DNA of 64,000 bases from Staphylococcus epidermidis (GCF_006742205.1 NZ_AP019721.1:434001-498000); one strand, 5' to 3'. Positions 9,379 through 17,964 are shown, counted from the stretch's first letter. Made by a program: numbers and translations. The notes: a model not told the origin generated them from the sequence alone.

Positions 9379-9412
9379 AGTCTGTGACATGGAATAATGT
9401 CGCAGACTTTCC
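9379..9412 (+). terminator. terminator of rbs operon
   Basis: The stem AGTCTGTGACAT (9379-9390) pairs with ATGTCGCAGACT (9397-9408), with one G-T pair, and runs into TTCC. The T tract is short, so termination may be partial. Confidence 0.7.
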
Positions 9413-9659
9413 TCACTTATAAAGAGGGAATCTCTAAATTTTATAACTGTTTAAATAATGTCAAAGGCCCAATAAAAAGAGATTATAGAAAAATCGAACA
9501 GATTAAGCCAGTTGCACGACGATGACGAAATTTAACACGAATTCTTCTCCACACCCTCATATAGTGTAATGAATACCTTTTAATTTTAAGTTTTAATTCT
9601 CGTTCTAACTATTTATGATATATTTATACTTAATTAACTTTTTAAACAAAGGGTGAACG

Positions 9660-11150
9660 ATGGTGAAAGAAGTAGTTCTAGGAATTGATTTAGGCACAAG
9701 CGCAATAAAAATTATTGCTGTTGATCAACTAGGAAATGTCATTGAATCAGTAAGCGAAACATTAAAGTTATACCAAGAGCATCCTGGTTATAGCGAACAA
9801 GACCCTAATGAATGGTTTGAGGCTACTAAGAAAGGGATAAAAGAATTAATTCAATCAACAGAAATGTCAGATAAGATAGTAAAGGGGATTTCTTTTTCAG
9901 GTCAAATGCATGGGTTGGTCATAGTTGATGATAATGGCATTCCTTTGAGAAAAGCGATTTTATGGAATGATACTAGAAATTCAATACAATGTAGACAAAT
10001 TGAAGATATATATGGTGAAAGATTGAATTACAATCCGATATTAGAAGGATTTACACTTCCTAAAATGTTATGGGTACAACAACATGAACCTGAAATTTGG
10101 AATCGAGTTGATGTTTTTATGTTGCCTAAAGATTATTTACGTTATTGCTTAACGCAGACAATTCATATGGAATATAGTGATGCATGTAGTACATTATTAT
10201 TCAATCCTGAGAATTATGAATGGACAAAAGATGTTGGAGATACATTTAACATTGGTGATATCTATCCACCCTTAGTAAAATCACATTCGTATGTTGGAAA
10301 TGTAACTTCATCACTGGCTAAAGAATTAGGATTATCTAGTGATGTTGCTGTATATGCTGGGGGTGGTGATAATGCATGTGGTGCAATTGGTGCTGGTGTC
10401 ATCCATGATAAAAGTGCATTATGTAGCATAGGTACTTCAGGTGTTGTATTAAATGTTGAATACCAACGTGTGACCTCATATGATAGTAATTTACACTTAT
10501 TCAATCATAGTGTTCCAGATACTTATTACGCAATGGGAGTAACGTTGGCAGCAGGCTATAGTTTAAACTGGTTAAAACAAACTTTTTTTGAAAATGAATC
10601 TTTTGAAGAGATTTTAAATTTAGCTGCATCTTCAAAGATAGGTGCCAATGGACTACTATTTACACCTTACTTAGCTGGAGAACGTACGCCACATGGTGAT
10701 GCTCAAATACGTGGAAGTTTTATAGGTATCAGTGGGCAACATACTAAAGCTGACTTTGCGAGAGCAGTAATCGAAGGCATAACGTATTCTTTATATGATT
10801 CTATAAAGATTATGAGACGAGCTGGTCATGAAATGAACTCTATCACTTCAATCGGTGGTGGTGCTAAGAGTAGATTTTGGTTACAACTTCAAGCTGATAT
10901 TTTTAATGTGCAAATAAAAAGATTGAAGCATGAAGAAGGCCCAAGCATGGGAGCGGCAATTTTAGCGGCATACGGTCTAGGATGGTTTAAAACAATTGAG
11001 TCTTGTGTAGAGGCATTTATTAAAGTAGACGAGGTGTTTGAGCCGAATAATGAAAATCATGACCTTTATGAACAATACTATTCAGTTTATGAAGCTATAT
11101 ATAAACAAACGAAACAGCTTACTGCTGATTTGTTAACGATAACGAATTAA
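9660..11150 (+). CDS. xylB: xylulokinase-like FGGY carbohydrate kinase
   Basis: A 496-residue FGGY kinase. The N-terminal phosphate loop GIDLGTSAIKIIAVD (about 8-22), the sugar-site SFSGQMHGLV (about 79-88), LAGERTPHGD and the C-terminal IGGGAKSRFWLQLQADI give the fold; the QMHG signature is typical of xylulokinase. Its reaction would be D-xylulose to xylulose 5-phosphate. No xylose isomerase, xylose permease or xylR gene is nearby, so it stands alone between the rbs operon and an unknown gene. Gluconokinase is the main alternative, but a clear gntK exists elsewhere in the window. Confidence 0.8.
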   Translation: MVKEVVLGIDLGTSAIKIIAVDQLGNVIESVSETLKLYQEHPGYSEQDPNEWFEATKKGIKELIQSTEMSDKIVKGISFSGQMHGLVIVDDNGIPLRKAILWNDTRNSIQCRQIEDIYGERLNYNPILEGFTLPKMLWVQQHEPEIWNRVDVFMLPKDYLRYCLTQTIHMEYSDACSTLLFNPENYEWTKDVGDTFNIGDIYPPLVKSHSYVGNVTSSLAKELGLSSDVAVYAGGGDNACGAIGAGVIHDKSALCSIGTSGVVLNVEYQRVTSYDSNLHLFNHSVPDTYYAMGVTLAAGYSLNWLKQTFFENESFEEILNLAASSKIGANGLLFTPYLAGERTPHGDAQIRGSFIGISGQHTKADFARAVIEGITYSLYDSIKIMRRAGHEMNSITSIGGGAKSRFWLQLQADIFNVQIKRLKHEEGPSMGAAILAAYGLGWFKTIESCVEAFIKVDEVFEPNNENHDLYEQYYSVYEAIYKQTKQLTADLLTITN

Positions 11151-11155
11151 ATATT

Positions 11156-11197
11156 AAAGACTTATCGCTCACTTTTAATGGCGATGAGTCTTTTTAT
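11156..11197 (+). terminator. terminator after xylB
   Basis: The stem AAAGACTTATCGC (11156-11168) pairs with GCGATGAGTCTTT (11181-11193), followed by TTTATT. Confidence 0.85.
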
Positions 11198-11423
11198 TAT
11201 AGTCAATTATAAGGAAATGAAAAAAATAATTATATTTATTAACAGTAAATACAATTATGTCGAAGAAAAGTTCAAAAATTGAAAAACTGTCTACTAAAAA
11301 TGATAAGTAAAAATTTAATTATTAAAATGAATATTGACATTGATTTAAATTATACGTTTAATATAGGTATCATTTTTAAGATTTGAGCAATCAAGACTAT
11401 ATAAGCATCGAGAGGATGATACT

Positions 11424-12209
11424 ATGTTTATTTCAAAACAAGAATTATATGAAAAGTTACAATATGTTACGCCAAGAACGTTTGCCTACTTGAATGAAAT
11501 AGATTATTATAACTTATTAATGATAATTGAAGAGCATCAAATATCTATTCCACCGATTCATCAACTTCGAAAAACATTGCGAGGAAGTAAAATTATGAAG
11601 CCTAAGAATCGCGTAGACAATTGTTATATTCATTTAAAGGATGAAATTCCGACCCCTATTAACAATGAACAATTAAGTTTCCTGCATTTTTATCCACGTC
11701 AGCAAATACATTTAATTTTGAGTGCTTATTCTAGAATGAAAAGTCTAAAGTTACAATCTCAAAAACATTGTTTAAAGCTCAAATTCCCCTTAGATCAGCA
11801 TTCTATTCGTAAAGAAATTACACCACCTCAAAGCTCTGATAAAGACAATGATATTTTAATTTGTCTATTACAAAAATTAATCAACGAAATTACCAAATGT
11901 CAAGTTCCTGTTTCTCTAAAGAATAATTCTTTCGAAATAAAACTACCAAACTATATCATAAAGGTTGATTTAAACTATCACGAACAGCAAGACCATTTAT
12001 ATCCATTACAATATAGCATCCACGCATGGCATAGAGATTTCCAATATCTCGAAATCTCAAATACCTTCACAATACCGTCTTTGAATGATCTTATTTTCCA
12101 TATACAAAAGCTTTTTTTACTTATATTTCAATTACCTGAACATCTCGCGAGACAAGAATATTCATTGAGTCAATATTATTTTTACTCGCAATGCCATACA
12201 AAAAATTAA
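11424..12209 (+). CDS. 261-aa protein of unknown family
   Basis: I do not recognise this protein. It starts at an ATG with a GAGAGGATG-type ribosome-binding site and runs 261 residues without a signal peptide or a clear membrane segment. It is basic, rich in His, Gln, Lys and Leu, and its C-terminal third has a leucine-rich run (about residues 219-240: IFHIQKLFLLIFQLPEHLAR). A linker rich in Ser, Asp and Lys near residue 135 suggests two domains. It is flanked by terminators and has its own promoter region, so it is a single-gene unit. The even AT-rich codon use does not mark it as foreign. A soluble protein, possibly nucleic-acid associated because of its charge, is all I can say. Confidence 0.55.
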   Translation: MFISKQELYEKLQYVTPRTFAYLNEIDYYNLLMIIEEHQISIPPIHQLRKTLRGSKIMKPKNRVDNCYIHLKDEIPTPINNEQLSFLHFYPRQQIHLILSAYSRMKSLKLQSQKHCLKLKFPLDQHSIRKEITPPQSSDKDNDILICLLQKLINEITKCQVPVSLKNNSFEIKLPNYIIKVDLNYHEQQDHLYPLQYSIHAWHRDFQYLEISNTFTIPSLNDLIFHIQKLFLLIFQLPEHLARQEYSLSQYYFYSQCHTKN

Positions 12210-12747
12210 ATAGACACTTAAAATATTTGATAGTGAGATGTCGAGCACCACCATAAAAGGTACGAAAGGTAAGTTATAAGAAGGTTAAAGTATGATAAAA
12301 TTCGTTTCATTTATTTGATATTAAGTCATTAAAACACATTATTTAACATAAACATTCATATTGCTTAGAATCTATACCATAAAATTACGTGTAGATTCTC
12401 AATCTTTTCGCAATCATTGATTGAAATGGAATTTTTGGTTCATAAAGTTTTTTATAAACTCAGTCAATAAGAGCGATAGAGCGGGACATAGAATTTTTAG
12501 ATGAATTCAGTTCCGCTCCTTTTTTAATTGTGACTAATTTTTTACAAACATGACTTTTAGCGTTAGAATACATGGAGTCATCTTAGTTATGCATTGACAA
12601 AATATTGAATCATTGTGATTAACTTTTTACTTTTACAGTATTTAAAGTAGATAAATAAAACCAATTAACTAAAAAAAGTAATTTGAAACTATCGTAAAAT
12701 ATAAAATTCGTGTATATAAATGTTTTAGGAAGACTATTAAAACGATT
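12210..12747. other. intergenic region with terminator and inverted repeats
   Basis: No credible ORF is seen. An inverted repeat AGAATCTA...TAGATTCT spans 12367-12399. A stronger hairpin at 12479-12518 (listed separately) has a T run. The rest is AT-rich and leads into the Rex-type operator of the next operon. Confidence 0.5.
12479..12525 (+). terminator. terminator-like hairpin
   Basis: GAGCGGGAC at 12479-12487 pairs with GTTCCGCTC at 12510-12518, with an inner GAATT/GAATTC segment, followed by a T run. It lies about 270 bp after the 261-residue gene, so it could end a long 3-prime UTR or a separate transcript. Confidence 0.65.
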
Positions 12748-12765
12748 TTGTGAATTAATTCACAA
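12748..12765. promoter_or_regulatory. perfect Rex-type operator upstream of pfoR-sdaAB-sdaAA
   Basis: TTGTGAATTAATTCACAA is an 18-bp perfect palindrome that matches the known Rex motif TTGTGAAW4TTCACAA at every position. Rex is the NADH-sensing repressor that opens fermentative and anaerobic genes when NADH is high. The site lies 96 bp before the pfoR start, in the expected promoter zone. The match is seen directly; Rex binding is inference. Confidence 0.75.
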
Positions 12766-12793
12766 TATAGACTTAATTGTGTTCAATAAATTG

Positions 12794-12808
12794 TTGAAAT
12801 CGCTTTCT
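12794..12808 (+). promoter_or_regulatory. cre site upstream of pfoR-sda operon
   Basis: TTGAAATCGCTTTCT matches the degenerate catabolite-responsive element WTGNAANCGNWNNCW completely. It lies 29 bp downstream of the Rex-type operator and 53 bp before the pfoR ATG, a position where CcpA would block transcription when glucose is present. Confidence 0.6.
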
Positions 12809-12861
12809 TTAGGGTGTACGATAACTATGGCCTAAAAATAAAGAAAGAAGGTTTTGGGGAA

Positions 12862-13905
12862 ATGGATATTATTTTAGGAGTAGGGACTTTAGTACTCGTT
12901 CTTATTATCATGACGCTTTTCTTAAATTTTGCGCCATATGGTAAACAAGGTTTACAAGCTTTATCAGGGGCTGCTTGTGCCACGTTTTTACCACAGGCGT
13001 TCTTAAGTTACGCAATTGGTGGCGTATTCCATGTTAAATTTTTCCAAGAAATTGGTGATCTAGCAGGGAGTTTAAGTGGTATAGCTGTTGGTATATTAAC
13101 TTGTCTAAAGTTAGAAGTGTCTCCAGTATTTGCAGTCATTGTAGGTTTAGTATTACATGACTCAAAATTATTACCTGCGTTTATCGCAGCGTATGTTGTT
13201 GCATTTGGAATCAAGTTTGTTGAGAAAAAAGTTCCAGAGGGACTAGATTTAATTGTTGTTATTTTATTGGCTCCAGCAGTTACATTTGGTCTTGCAAACT
13301 TAATTTCTCCAGGGGTTATTGCAGTACTTAAACAAATTGGTAGTGCAATCACTTCAGTAGGTGATAACAACCCATATGCATTAGCAGTCATTTTAGGACT
13401 TGTTATTCCTGTAACTGGTATGACGCCATTAAGCTCAATGGTGCTTACAAGCTTATTAGGTTTAACTGGTATTCCAATGGCAATTGGTGCATTAACATGT
13501 ACAGGAGCATCTTTTGTTAATGGAATCTTATTTAGCAAATTAAAAATTGGTAATAAAGGTAATGCCTTCGCGGTATTTGTAGAACCGTTAACTCAAATTG
13601 ACTTAATTGCCAAATATCCACTACAACTGTTTGGTGCGAATGCCATTATTGGTGTTGTAAATGCTTGTATTGTCACATACAGTGGACTAATTATTGATAT
13701 TAAAGGTATGGCAACACCTATAGCAGGTGCTATTGTACTTTATGGCTTTAACGACGCTGTAAGATCTACAATTACAATTATCGCAGTAGCAATTGCAAGT
13801 GTGATATTAGCGTACGTTATTAGTGCTATTATTAATAAATTTAACTTGATGAATGTCGGATTCAAGTTACCACGTAGAAAAAACCAAGTTAAGGAGAGTG
13901 TTTAA
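12862..13905 (+). CDS. PfoR-type EIIC-like membrane transporter, serine dehydratase operon
   Basis: A 347-residue integral membrane protein with about nine to ten hydrophobic segments and the PTS_EIIC_2/PfoR layout: a conserved QALSGAACATFLPQAFLSY-like block near the N terminus, NNPYALAVILGLVIPVTGMTP in the middle and a C-terminal basic tail. Proteins of this type are often labelled regulatory protein PfoR, but the sequence is that of a transporter. The ATG at 12862, with AGAAGG 11 nt upstream, is preferred over an in-frame GTG at 12814 that overlaps the promoter and cre. It overlaps sdaAB by one base (TAATG), so it may import serine or a related substrate for the dehydratase; this is inference. 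Confidence 0.8.
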   Translation: MDIILGVGTLVLVLIIMTLFLNFAPYGKQGLQALSGAACATFLPQAFLSYAIGGVFHVKFFQEIGDLAGSLSGIAVGILTCLKLEVSPVFAVIVGLVLHDSKLLPAFIAAYVVAFGIKFVEKKVPEGLDLIVVILLAPAVTFGLANLISPGVIAVLKQIGSAITSVGDNNPYALAVILGLVIPVTGMTPLSSMVLTSLLGLTGIPMAIGALTCTGASFVNGILFSKLKIGNKGNAFAVFVEPLTQIDLIAKYPLQLFGANAIIGVVNACIVTYSGLIIDIKGMATPIAGAIVLYGFNDAVRSTITIIAVAIASVILAYVISAIINKFNLMNVGFKLPRRKNQVKESV

Positions 13906-14588
13906 TGATGGCTAAAAGCTATGATTATCAAAGTGCTTTCGATATTATTGGACCAGTAATGATGGGACCTTCAAGTTCTCATACAGCAGGTGCAGTAAAA
14001 ATTGGTAATTCAGCGAGAGCTGTGTTAGGAGATATGCCTAAGCATATAGAAATTCGTTATTATGAATCTTTTGCTAAAACGCATCAAGGGCATGGTACAG
14101 ACGTTGCTATTGTCGGTGGTGCTATGGGCTACAGCACTTTCGATAGTAGAATTAAATCATCCTTAGACATAGCAAAAGATGAAAATATTACAATTGATAT
14201 TATTGAAGATGAAGGAGAAAGTATTGGTCAACATCCTAACTGTGCTTATATCAAAGCAAATACGAAAGACGGACGTTATATAGAAGTGATAGGTATTTCT
14301 ATTGGTGGCGGTACAATCAAACTAAAAGGTATCAATGTAAATGGTTTAAATGTGGAACTAAATCATGGGCTTCCAATGTTAGTTATAGATGGAAATATGA
14401 ATAAAGCTAAAATAAATCATCTTATTAATGATTTATCAGATATGGACTTAGACTTAGGTGAAGAATTAATAGAAACAAATGATAATGAAGGTTTAGTTGT
14501 ATTTCCTTTAAATAAAGCAATCTCAGAATCAGCATTAAATATTATTAAAGATAAACATAGTGATTTAAACGTTTCCTATATCAAATAG
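13905..14588 (+). CDS. sdaAB: L-serine dehydratase, iron-sulfur-dependent, beta subunit
   Basis: A 227-residue subunit of the two-part [4Fe-4S] L-serine ammonia-lyase, which converts serine to pyruvate and ammonia. The FDIIGPVMMGPSSSHTAGAVKIG stretch (about 13-35, catalytic SSSHTAG) is diagnostic, and an ACT-like domain follows from about residue 150. The start codon overlaps the pfoR stop (TAATG), and sdaAA follows after 12 nt, so the three genes form one operon. Confidence 0.95.
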   Translation: MMAKSYDYQSAFDIIGPVMMGPSSSHTAGAVKIGNSARAVLGDMPKHIEIRYYESFAKTHQGHGTDVAIVGGAMGYSTFDSRIKSSLDIAKDENITIDIIEDEGESIGQHPNCAYIKANTKDGRYIEVIGISIGGGTIKLKGINVNGLNVELNHGLPMLVIDGNMNKAKINHLINDLSDMDLDLGEELIETNDNEGLVVFPLNKAISESALNIIKDKHSDLNVSYIK

Positions 14589-14600
14589 AGGGGGATTAAC

Positions 14601-15500
14601 ATGTTTGATTCAATTAGAGAGACAATAGATTATTCAGTTGAAAATAACATCAGTTTTGCTGATATGATGATTAATGATGAAATGGAAAGAGAAGGTAAAT
14701 CTCGCGAAGAAGTGCGTGATTTAATGAGACAAAACTTAAATGTTATGCGTGAGGCAGTTGAAAAAGGTACGACTGGCGATGGTGTGGAAAGTGTAACAGG
14801 TTATACAGGTCATGATGCTGCTAAACTTCGAGATTACAACGAGAATAATCATGCATTATCAGGTCATGAAATGATTGATGCAGTCAAAGGTGCAGTTGCA
14901 ACGAACGAAGTCAATGCAGCAATGGGTATTATTTGTGCTACTCCGACAGCTGGTTCCTCGGGAACGATTCCCGGCGTAATATTTAAATTAGAAAAAACTC
15001 ATAATATTACTGAAGATCAAATGATAGATTTTCTATTCACATCAGCTTTATTCGGGCGAGTAGTTGCAAACAACGCGAGCGTTGCCGGTGCAACTGGTGG
15101 TTGTCAAGCCGAAGTGGGTTCGGCATCTGCAATGGCTGCAGCTGCTGCAGTATCAATTTTTAACGGGTCACCAGAACAATCAGGACATGCCATGGCATTG
15201 GCAATTAGTAACTTATTAGGCTTAGTTTGCGATCCAGTTGCTGGTTTAGTTGAAATTCCATGTGTAATGCGTAATGCTATTGGTTCAGGAAATGCATTAA
15301 TATCTGCAGACCTTGCACTAGCTGGAGTTGAAAGTCAAATTCCAGTTGATGAAGTCATAGGTGCTATGGATAGAGTAGGTCGTAATTTACCTGCATCATT
15401 AAGAGAAACAGGTTTAGGCGGTTTAGCAGGTACACCTACTGGCGAAAAAATTAAACGTAAAATATTCGGCGAAGCAGACAACATGGTTAAAAATAAATAA
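14601..15500 (+). CDS. sdaAA: L-serine dehydratase, iron-sulfur-dependent, alpha subunit
   Basis: A 299-residue catalytic subunit. It carries ATPTAGSSGTIPGVIF (about 114-129), NNASVAGATGGCQAEVGSASAMAAAAA (about 157-183) and LVCDPVAGLVEIPCVMRN, with cysteines in the GGCQ, VCDP and IPCV motifs suited to bind the [4Fe-4S] cluster. Together with SdaAB it deaminates serine to pyruvate, feeding carbon and nitrogen metabolism when oxygen or sugar is limiting. A GAGGGGG ribosome-binding site precedes the ATG, and a terminator follows. Confidence 0.95.
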   Translation: MFDSIRETIDYSVENNISFADMMINDEMEREGKSREEVRDLMRQNLNVMREAVEKGTTGDGVESVTGYTGHDAAKLRDYNENNHALSGHEMIDAVKGAVATNEVNAAMGIICATPTAGSSGTIPGVIFKLEKTHNITEDQMIDFLFTSALFGRVVANNASVAGATGGCQAEVGSASAMAAAAAVSIFNGSPEQSGHAMALAISNLLGLVCDPVAGLVEIPCVMRNAIGSGNALISADLALAGVESQIPVDEVIGAMDRVGRNLPASLRETGLGGLAGTPTGEKIKRKIFGEADNMVKNK

Positions 15501-15510
15501 TTAAGATTCA

Positions 15511-15551
15511 AATGCTCAGGCTTTGTAAATTATAAAGCTTGAGCATTTTTG
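15511..15551 (+). terminator. terminator of pfoR-sdaAB-sdaAA operon
   Basis: AATGCTCAGGCTTT (15511-15524) pairs with AAAGCTTGAGCATT (15534-15547), with one G-T pair, followed by a T run. Confidence 0.9.
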
Positions 15552-15643
15552 TAATAAAAGCTGTTAAAAATTAAGAAAAAAATTATAAAAGACAAAGTTT
15601 TTATATTAAGAAGAGGCTGGGACAAAAAGGTTCAAGATAAGTA

Positions 15644-15688
15644 AAAAAAGACAATTTCTATTGAAATAATATAGGAATTGTCTTTTTT
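15644..15688. terminator. bidirectional hairpin with A/T runs
   Basis: AAAAAAGACAATTTCTAT (15644-15661) pairs with ATAGGAATTGTCTTTTTT (15671-15688), one G-T pair. It looks like a terminator in both directions and like the hairpin targets chosen by IS1182/IS1272-type elements. Confidence 0.75.
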
Positions 15689-15732
15689 ATAATTTTTTTG
15701 ATGATTTTTAGTTCGTTGAGCTGTTACTTTTC

Positions 15733-15888
15733 TTATATTAAGCCACGATGATGTCTGAATTCATCGAATTTAGTATCGGGAATTGTTTCTACAATATCAT
15801 TTACATGTCGTGAAATATTATTTGTGGGGATAAGAACTGAACTTTCTATTGGTAGAGTATGTTGAGTCATGTTATATTCTTTATACAT
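15733..15888 (-). pseudogene. IS1182-family transposase, N-terminal remnant
   Basis: On the minus strand an ATG at 15888 with a GAGGTG ribosome-binding site opens a 51-residue frame that begins MYKEYNMTQHTLPIE and continues through NNISRHVNDIVETIP and DEFRHHRG before a stop at 15733-15735. This is the characteristic N terminus of the IS1182/IS1272-type transposases common in staphylococci, where about 500 further residues should follow. The break comes right after the FRHHRG motif. Only the first tenth of the gene remains, so the element is dead here. Confidence 0.8.
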
Positions 15889-15990
15889 AAGGCACCTCGT
15901 TAAATTAGTTTATTGGTATTTATTAAATTATACGAAAGGGCCATATTTTTTAAAGTATTTTAATATAAAATTACATATAAGCACAAAGTA

Positions 15991-16080
15991 TTTTGGCGAG
16001 ACTCTTGAGGGAACAGGACAAGTTGAAGACTACAGGCTGAAGCTGTCCCCTAGGAAAGCGAGCCAACAATACGTAGTATT
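15991..16080. repeat. staphylococcal intergenic repeat unit
   Basis: A stretch beginning TTTTGGCGAGACTCTTGAGG and ending GCGAGCCAACAATACGTAG is richer in G and C than its surroundings. I recall very similar units scattered between genes of coagulase-negative staphylococci, where they accompany IS1182-type ends. It has no coding potential worth calling. Confidence 0.5.
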
Positions 16081-16089
16081 ATAAATAAA

Positions 16090-16136
16090 GAAGCCAGTAA
16101 ATGAATTTATGAAAACTCATTTACTGGCTATTTTGC
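16090..16136. terminator. hairpin terminator
   Basis: AGCCAGTAAATGA (16092-16104) and TCATTTACTGGCT (16117-16129) form a perfect 13-bp stem with a T-rich 3-prime side. Confidence 0.8.
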
Positions 16137-16213
16137 TAGGAATTATGTCCCAGTCTTTGTATATTGCAAATTTTCTGACAACGACATAAAATAGCTAAAA
16201 AGGGGTTGATGAA

Positions 16214-16390
16214 ATGCTGAGATTATTTTTGATTTTCATCGCATTCATCATTAACACGACGATAACTTATTTATGGACTATCGAGGGAACATGGCCCAAC
16301 TTGCTATTTAAATCATTATCATTGAGCATGATAATTGTTTTTATGTTCTATTACATTCGTTTTGTTATTGAAAATAAAAAAGAAGACTGA
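16214..16390 (+). CDS. 58-aa small membrane protein
   Basis: An ATG at 16214 with an AAGGGG ribosome-binding site (16199-16204) opens a 58-residue frame. Two hydrophobic segments (about residues 2-20 and 32-52) flank a short loop containing WTIEGTWPN, and the C terminus is charged (ENKKED). The topology is a membrane hairpin. I do not recognise the family. The start site, two clean membrane segments and a position between flanking units make it a plausible real gene. Confidence 0.55.
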   Translation: MLRLFLIFIAFIINTTITYLWTIEGTWPNLLFKSLSLSMIIVFMFYYIRFVIENKKED

Positions 16391-16453
16391 AGAAATAAAA
16401 AATAAAGAGTATCTTTTTGGATTAACTTATTTAATAATAACTCTACACTTTTT

Positions 16454-16948
16454 TTATGAATCAGATAAATCATATTGATAAAATGATAAATCGAGCCATC
16501 GATCAAATTTATAACCTACATTTTTAATTGTACCTGCATGTGAGAAGTCAAACTTCTTATGCAATGCGATACTATCCATGTTCGATGCATCAATCCCAGC
16601 AACAATAGTGCGATAACCTTGTTCTTTAGCGTAACGAATTAAATTCTCTAATAATTGAGAAGCGATACCTAGTCCTCTGTACTGTTGATGAACATATATA
16701 GAATGTTCAATAGTATATAAATAGGCCGGCCATTGTCTAAAGGAACCATAAGTGGCAAAACCAACTACTTTCCCTTCTTTTTCATAAACCCATATAGGTT
16801 CGTTTATTTTTGCTTTAGATTGATACCATTGAAGACGTTCATCTAATTGTTGTGGCTTATACGTATAAACAGCTGTTGTATTAAGGATGGCATCATTATA
16901 AATTGTCAAAATACCTTGAAGATCTTCTAGTCGCGCAAATCTAATCAT
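16454..16948 (-). CDS. GNAT acetyltransferase, phosphinothricin acetyltransferase-like
   Basis: A 164-residue GNAT protein. The pantetheine-binding loop lies in [17 protein letters not shown] (about 88-104), preceded by the [10 protein letters not shown] strand and followed by the [18 protein letters not shown] segment. The whole-length pattern, including the N-terminal [17 protein letters not shown] stretch, is that of phosphinothricin/methionine-sulfoximine N-acetyltransferase-like enzymes. In staphylococci these most likely acetylate a toxic amino-acid analogue or a small amine; the true substrate is unknown. Confidence 0.8.
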   Translation of the reverse strand: MIRFARLEDLQGILTIYNDAILNTTAVYTYKPQQLDERLQWYQSKAKINEPIWVYEKEGKVVGFATYGSFRQWPAYLYTIEHSIYVHQQYRGLGIASQLLENLIRYAKEQGYRTIVAGIDASNMDSIALHKKFDFSHAGTIKNVGYKFDRWLDLSFYQYDLSDS

Positions 16949-17123
16949 CTCAATTCCTCAAATCTTTAAAATTATTATTCTCATTCAATAGATAGTGCGT
17001 CATTTTCAGAGGTTAATATGCATTCTCATCTATTTCATATCATGTAATGTTGAATTTTTAATTTAATGCTATACTAAACTAAAATTATATAATTTGCGAA
17101 ATAAATATAAAGGAGTAACATAA

Positions 17124-17735
17124 ATGAAGCAGTGGATGAATAGATTAATCACCTTAATAGGCGTATTGTTAATCATTTTAGCTATTTATTTATTCTCAAA
17201 GCCATATATCGATAATTATCTACATGAAAAAGATAACGATTATAAAATTGAAAATTATGATAAAAAGGAAAAAGAACAGACAAAGACATCTAAATCGACG
17301 CCAAAGATACCTTCCGATAAATCTAAAATGGCTGGTTATATAGAAGTTCCAGATGCACAAATAAAAGAACCAGTATACCCTGGTCCAGCAACACCAGAAC
17401 AACTCAATAGAGGTGTTAGTTTTGCAGAAGGTGACGAATCTCTTAATCAACAGAATATTTCAATTGCTGGTCATACGTTTACAGATCGTTCGCACTATCA
17501 ATTTACAAATTTAAAATCAGCCAAAATCGGTAGTAAAGTGTATTTTAAAACTGGAAATCAAACTAGAAAGTATAAAATAACTAAAATACGTGATGTTAAG
17601 CCTACAGAGGTTAAGGTATTAGACGAACATCCTAATAAGAAAAATCAATTAACATTAATTACTTGCGATGACTATAACGAAGAAACGGGTGTTTGGGAAA
17701 CAAGGAAAATATTCATAGCTACACAAATTAACTAA
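17124..17735 (+). CDS. srtA: sortase A, housekeeping transpeptidase
   Basis: A 203-residue class A sortase that joins LPXTG proteins to lipid II at the outer membrane face. It has a membrane anchor at about residues 7-25, a Lys/Glu/Thr-rich linker, the sortase barrel and the catalytic residues His117 (AGHTF), Cys181 (TLITC) and Arg194 (WETRK). These correspond to His120, Cys184 and Arg197 of S. aureus SrtA, so only a few linker residues are missing. An AAGGAG ribosome-binding site precedes the ATG, and it stands as a single-gene unit with a terminator. Confidence 0.97.
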   Translation: MKQWMNRLITLIGVLLIILAIYLFSKPYIDNYLHEKDNDYKIENYDKKEKEQTKTSKSTPKIPSDKSKMAGYIEVPDAQIKEPVYPGPATPEQLNRGVSFAEGDESLNQQNISIAGHTFTDRSHYQFTNLKSAKIGSKVYFKTGNQTRKYKITKIRDVKPTEVKVLDEHPNKKNQLTLITCDDYNEETGVWETRKIFIATQIN

Positions 17736-17831
17736 TATTCTTATAAGTGAAAGATACGTAATAAACTGTATTAATTATGTTCTTCTTCGAGAAGATGCTT
17801 TGTTAAAATAAATTTTAATAACTTATTGATT

Positions 17832-17870
17832 AGAGGGTCGAGGACAAAGTGAATGTCCTTGGCTCTTTTT
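17832..17870 (+). terminator. terminator after srtA
   Basis: AGAGGGTCGAGGACA (17832-17846) pairs imperfectly with TGTCCTTGGCTCT and is followed by a T run. It begins about 95 nt after the srtA stop. Confidence 0.75.
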
Positions 17871-17964
17871 AATATTTTTGATTCAAGTTATATAAATGAA
17901 AATAAGAGATTTATCTTATATATTAAGCGATAGTGTGAATGACAAAGGTAATTATTTTTTATGT

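Larger units (their letters stand above)
15610..16155. repeat. composite intergenic repeat block bounded by inverted GGCTGGGACA motifs
   Basis: AGAGGCTGGGACA at about 15612-15624 and its inverted counterpart TGTCCCAGTCTTT at 16147-16159 bracket a non-coding block. Inside are a strong hairpin at 15644-15688, the IS1182-type transposase stub on the minus strand, the repeat copy at 15991-16080 and a second hairpin at 16092-16129. Motifs of this kind recur between staphylococcal genes. The nested layout suggests repeated insertion at hairpin targets followed by decay. Confidence 0.5.

Noticed and set aside
12814-12861. N-terminal extension of PfoR from a GTG
   Set aside because: It would overlap the promoter zone just after the cre and lacks a ribosome-binding site; the ATG at 12862 is better.
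13008-13538. 176-residue antisense frame inside pfoR
   Set aside because: A shadow of a strongly supported transporter gene; no start signal and unnatural composition.
15869-16084. 71-residue frame over the intergenic repeat
   Set aside because: It runs through the repeat unit and transposase upstream region with no start signal.
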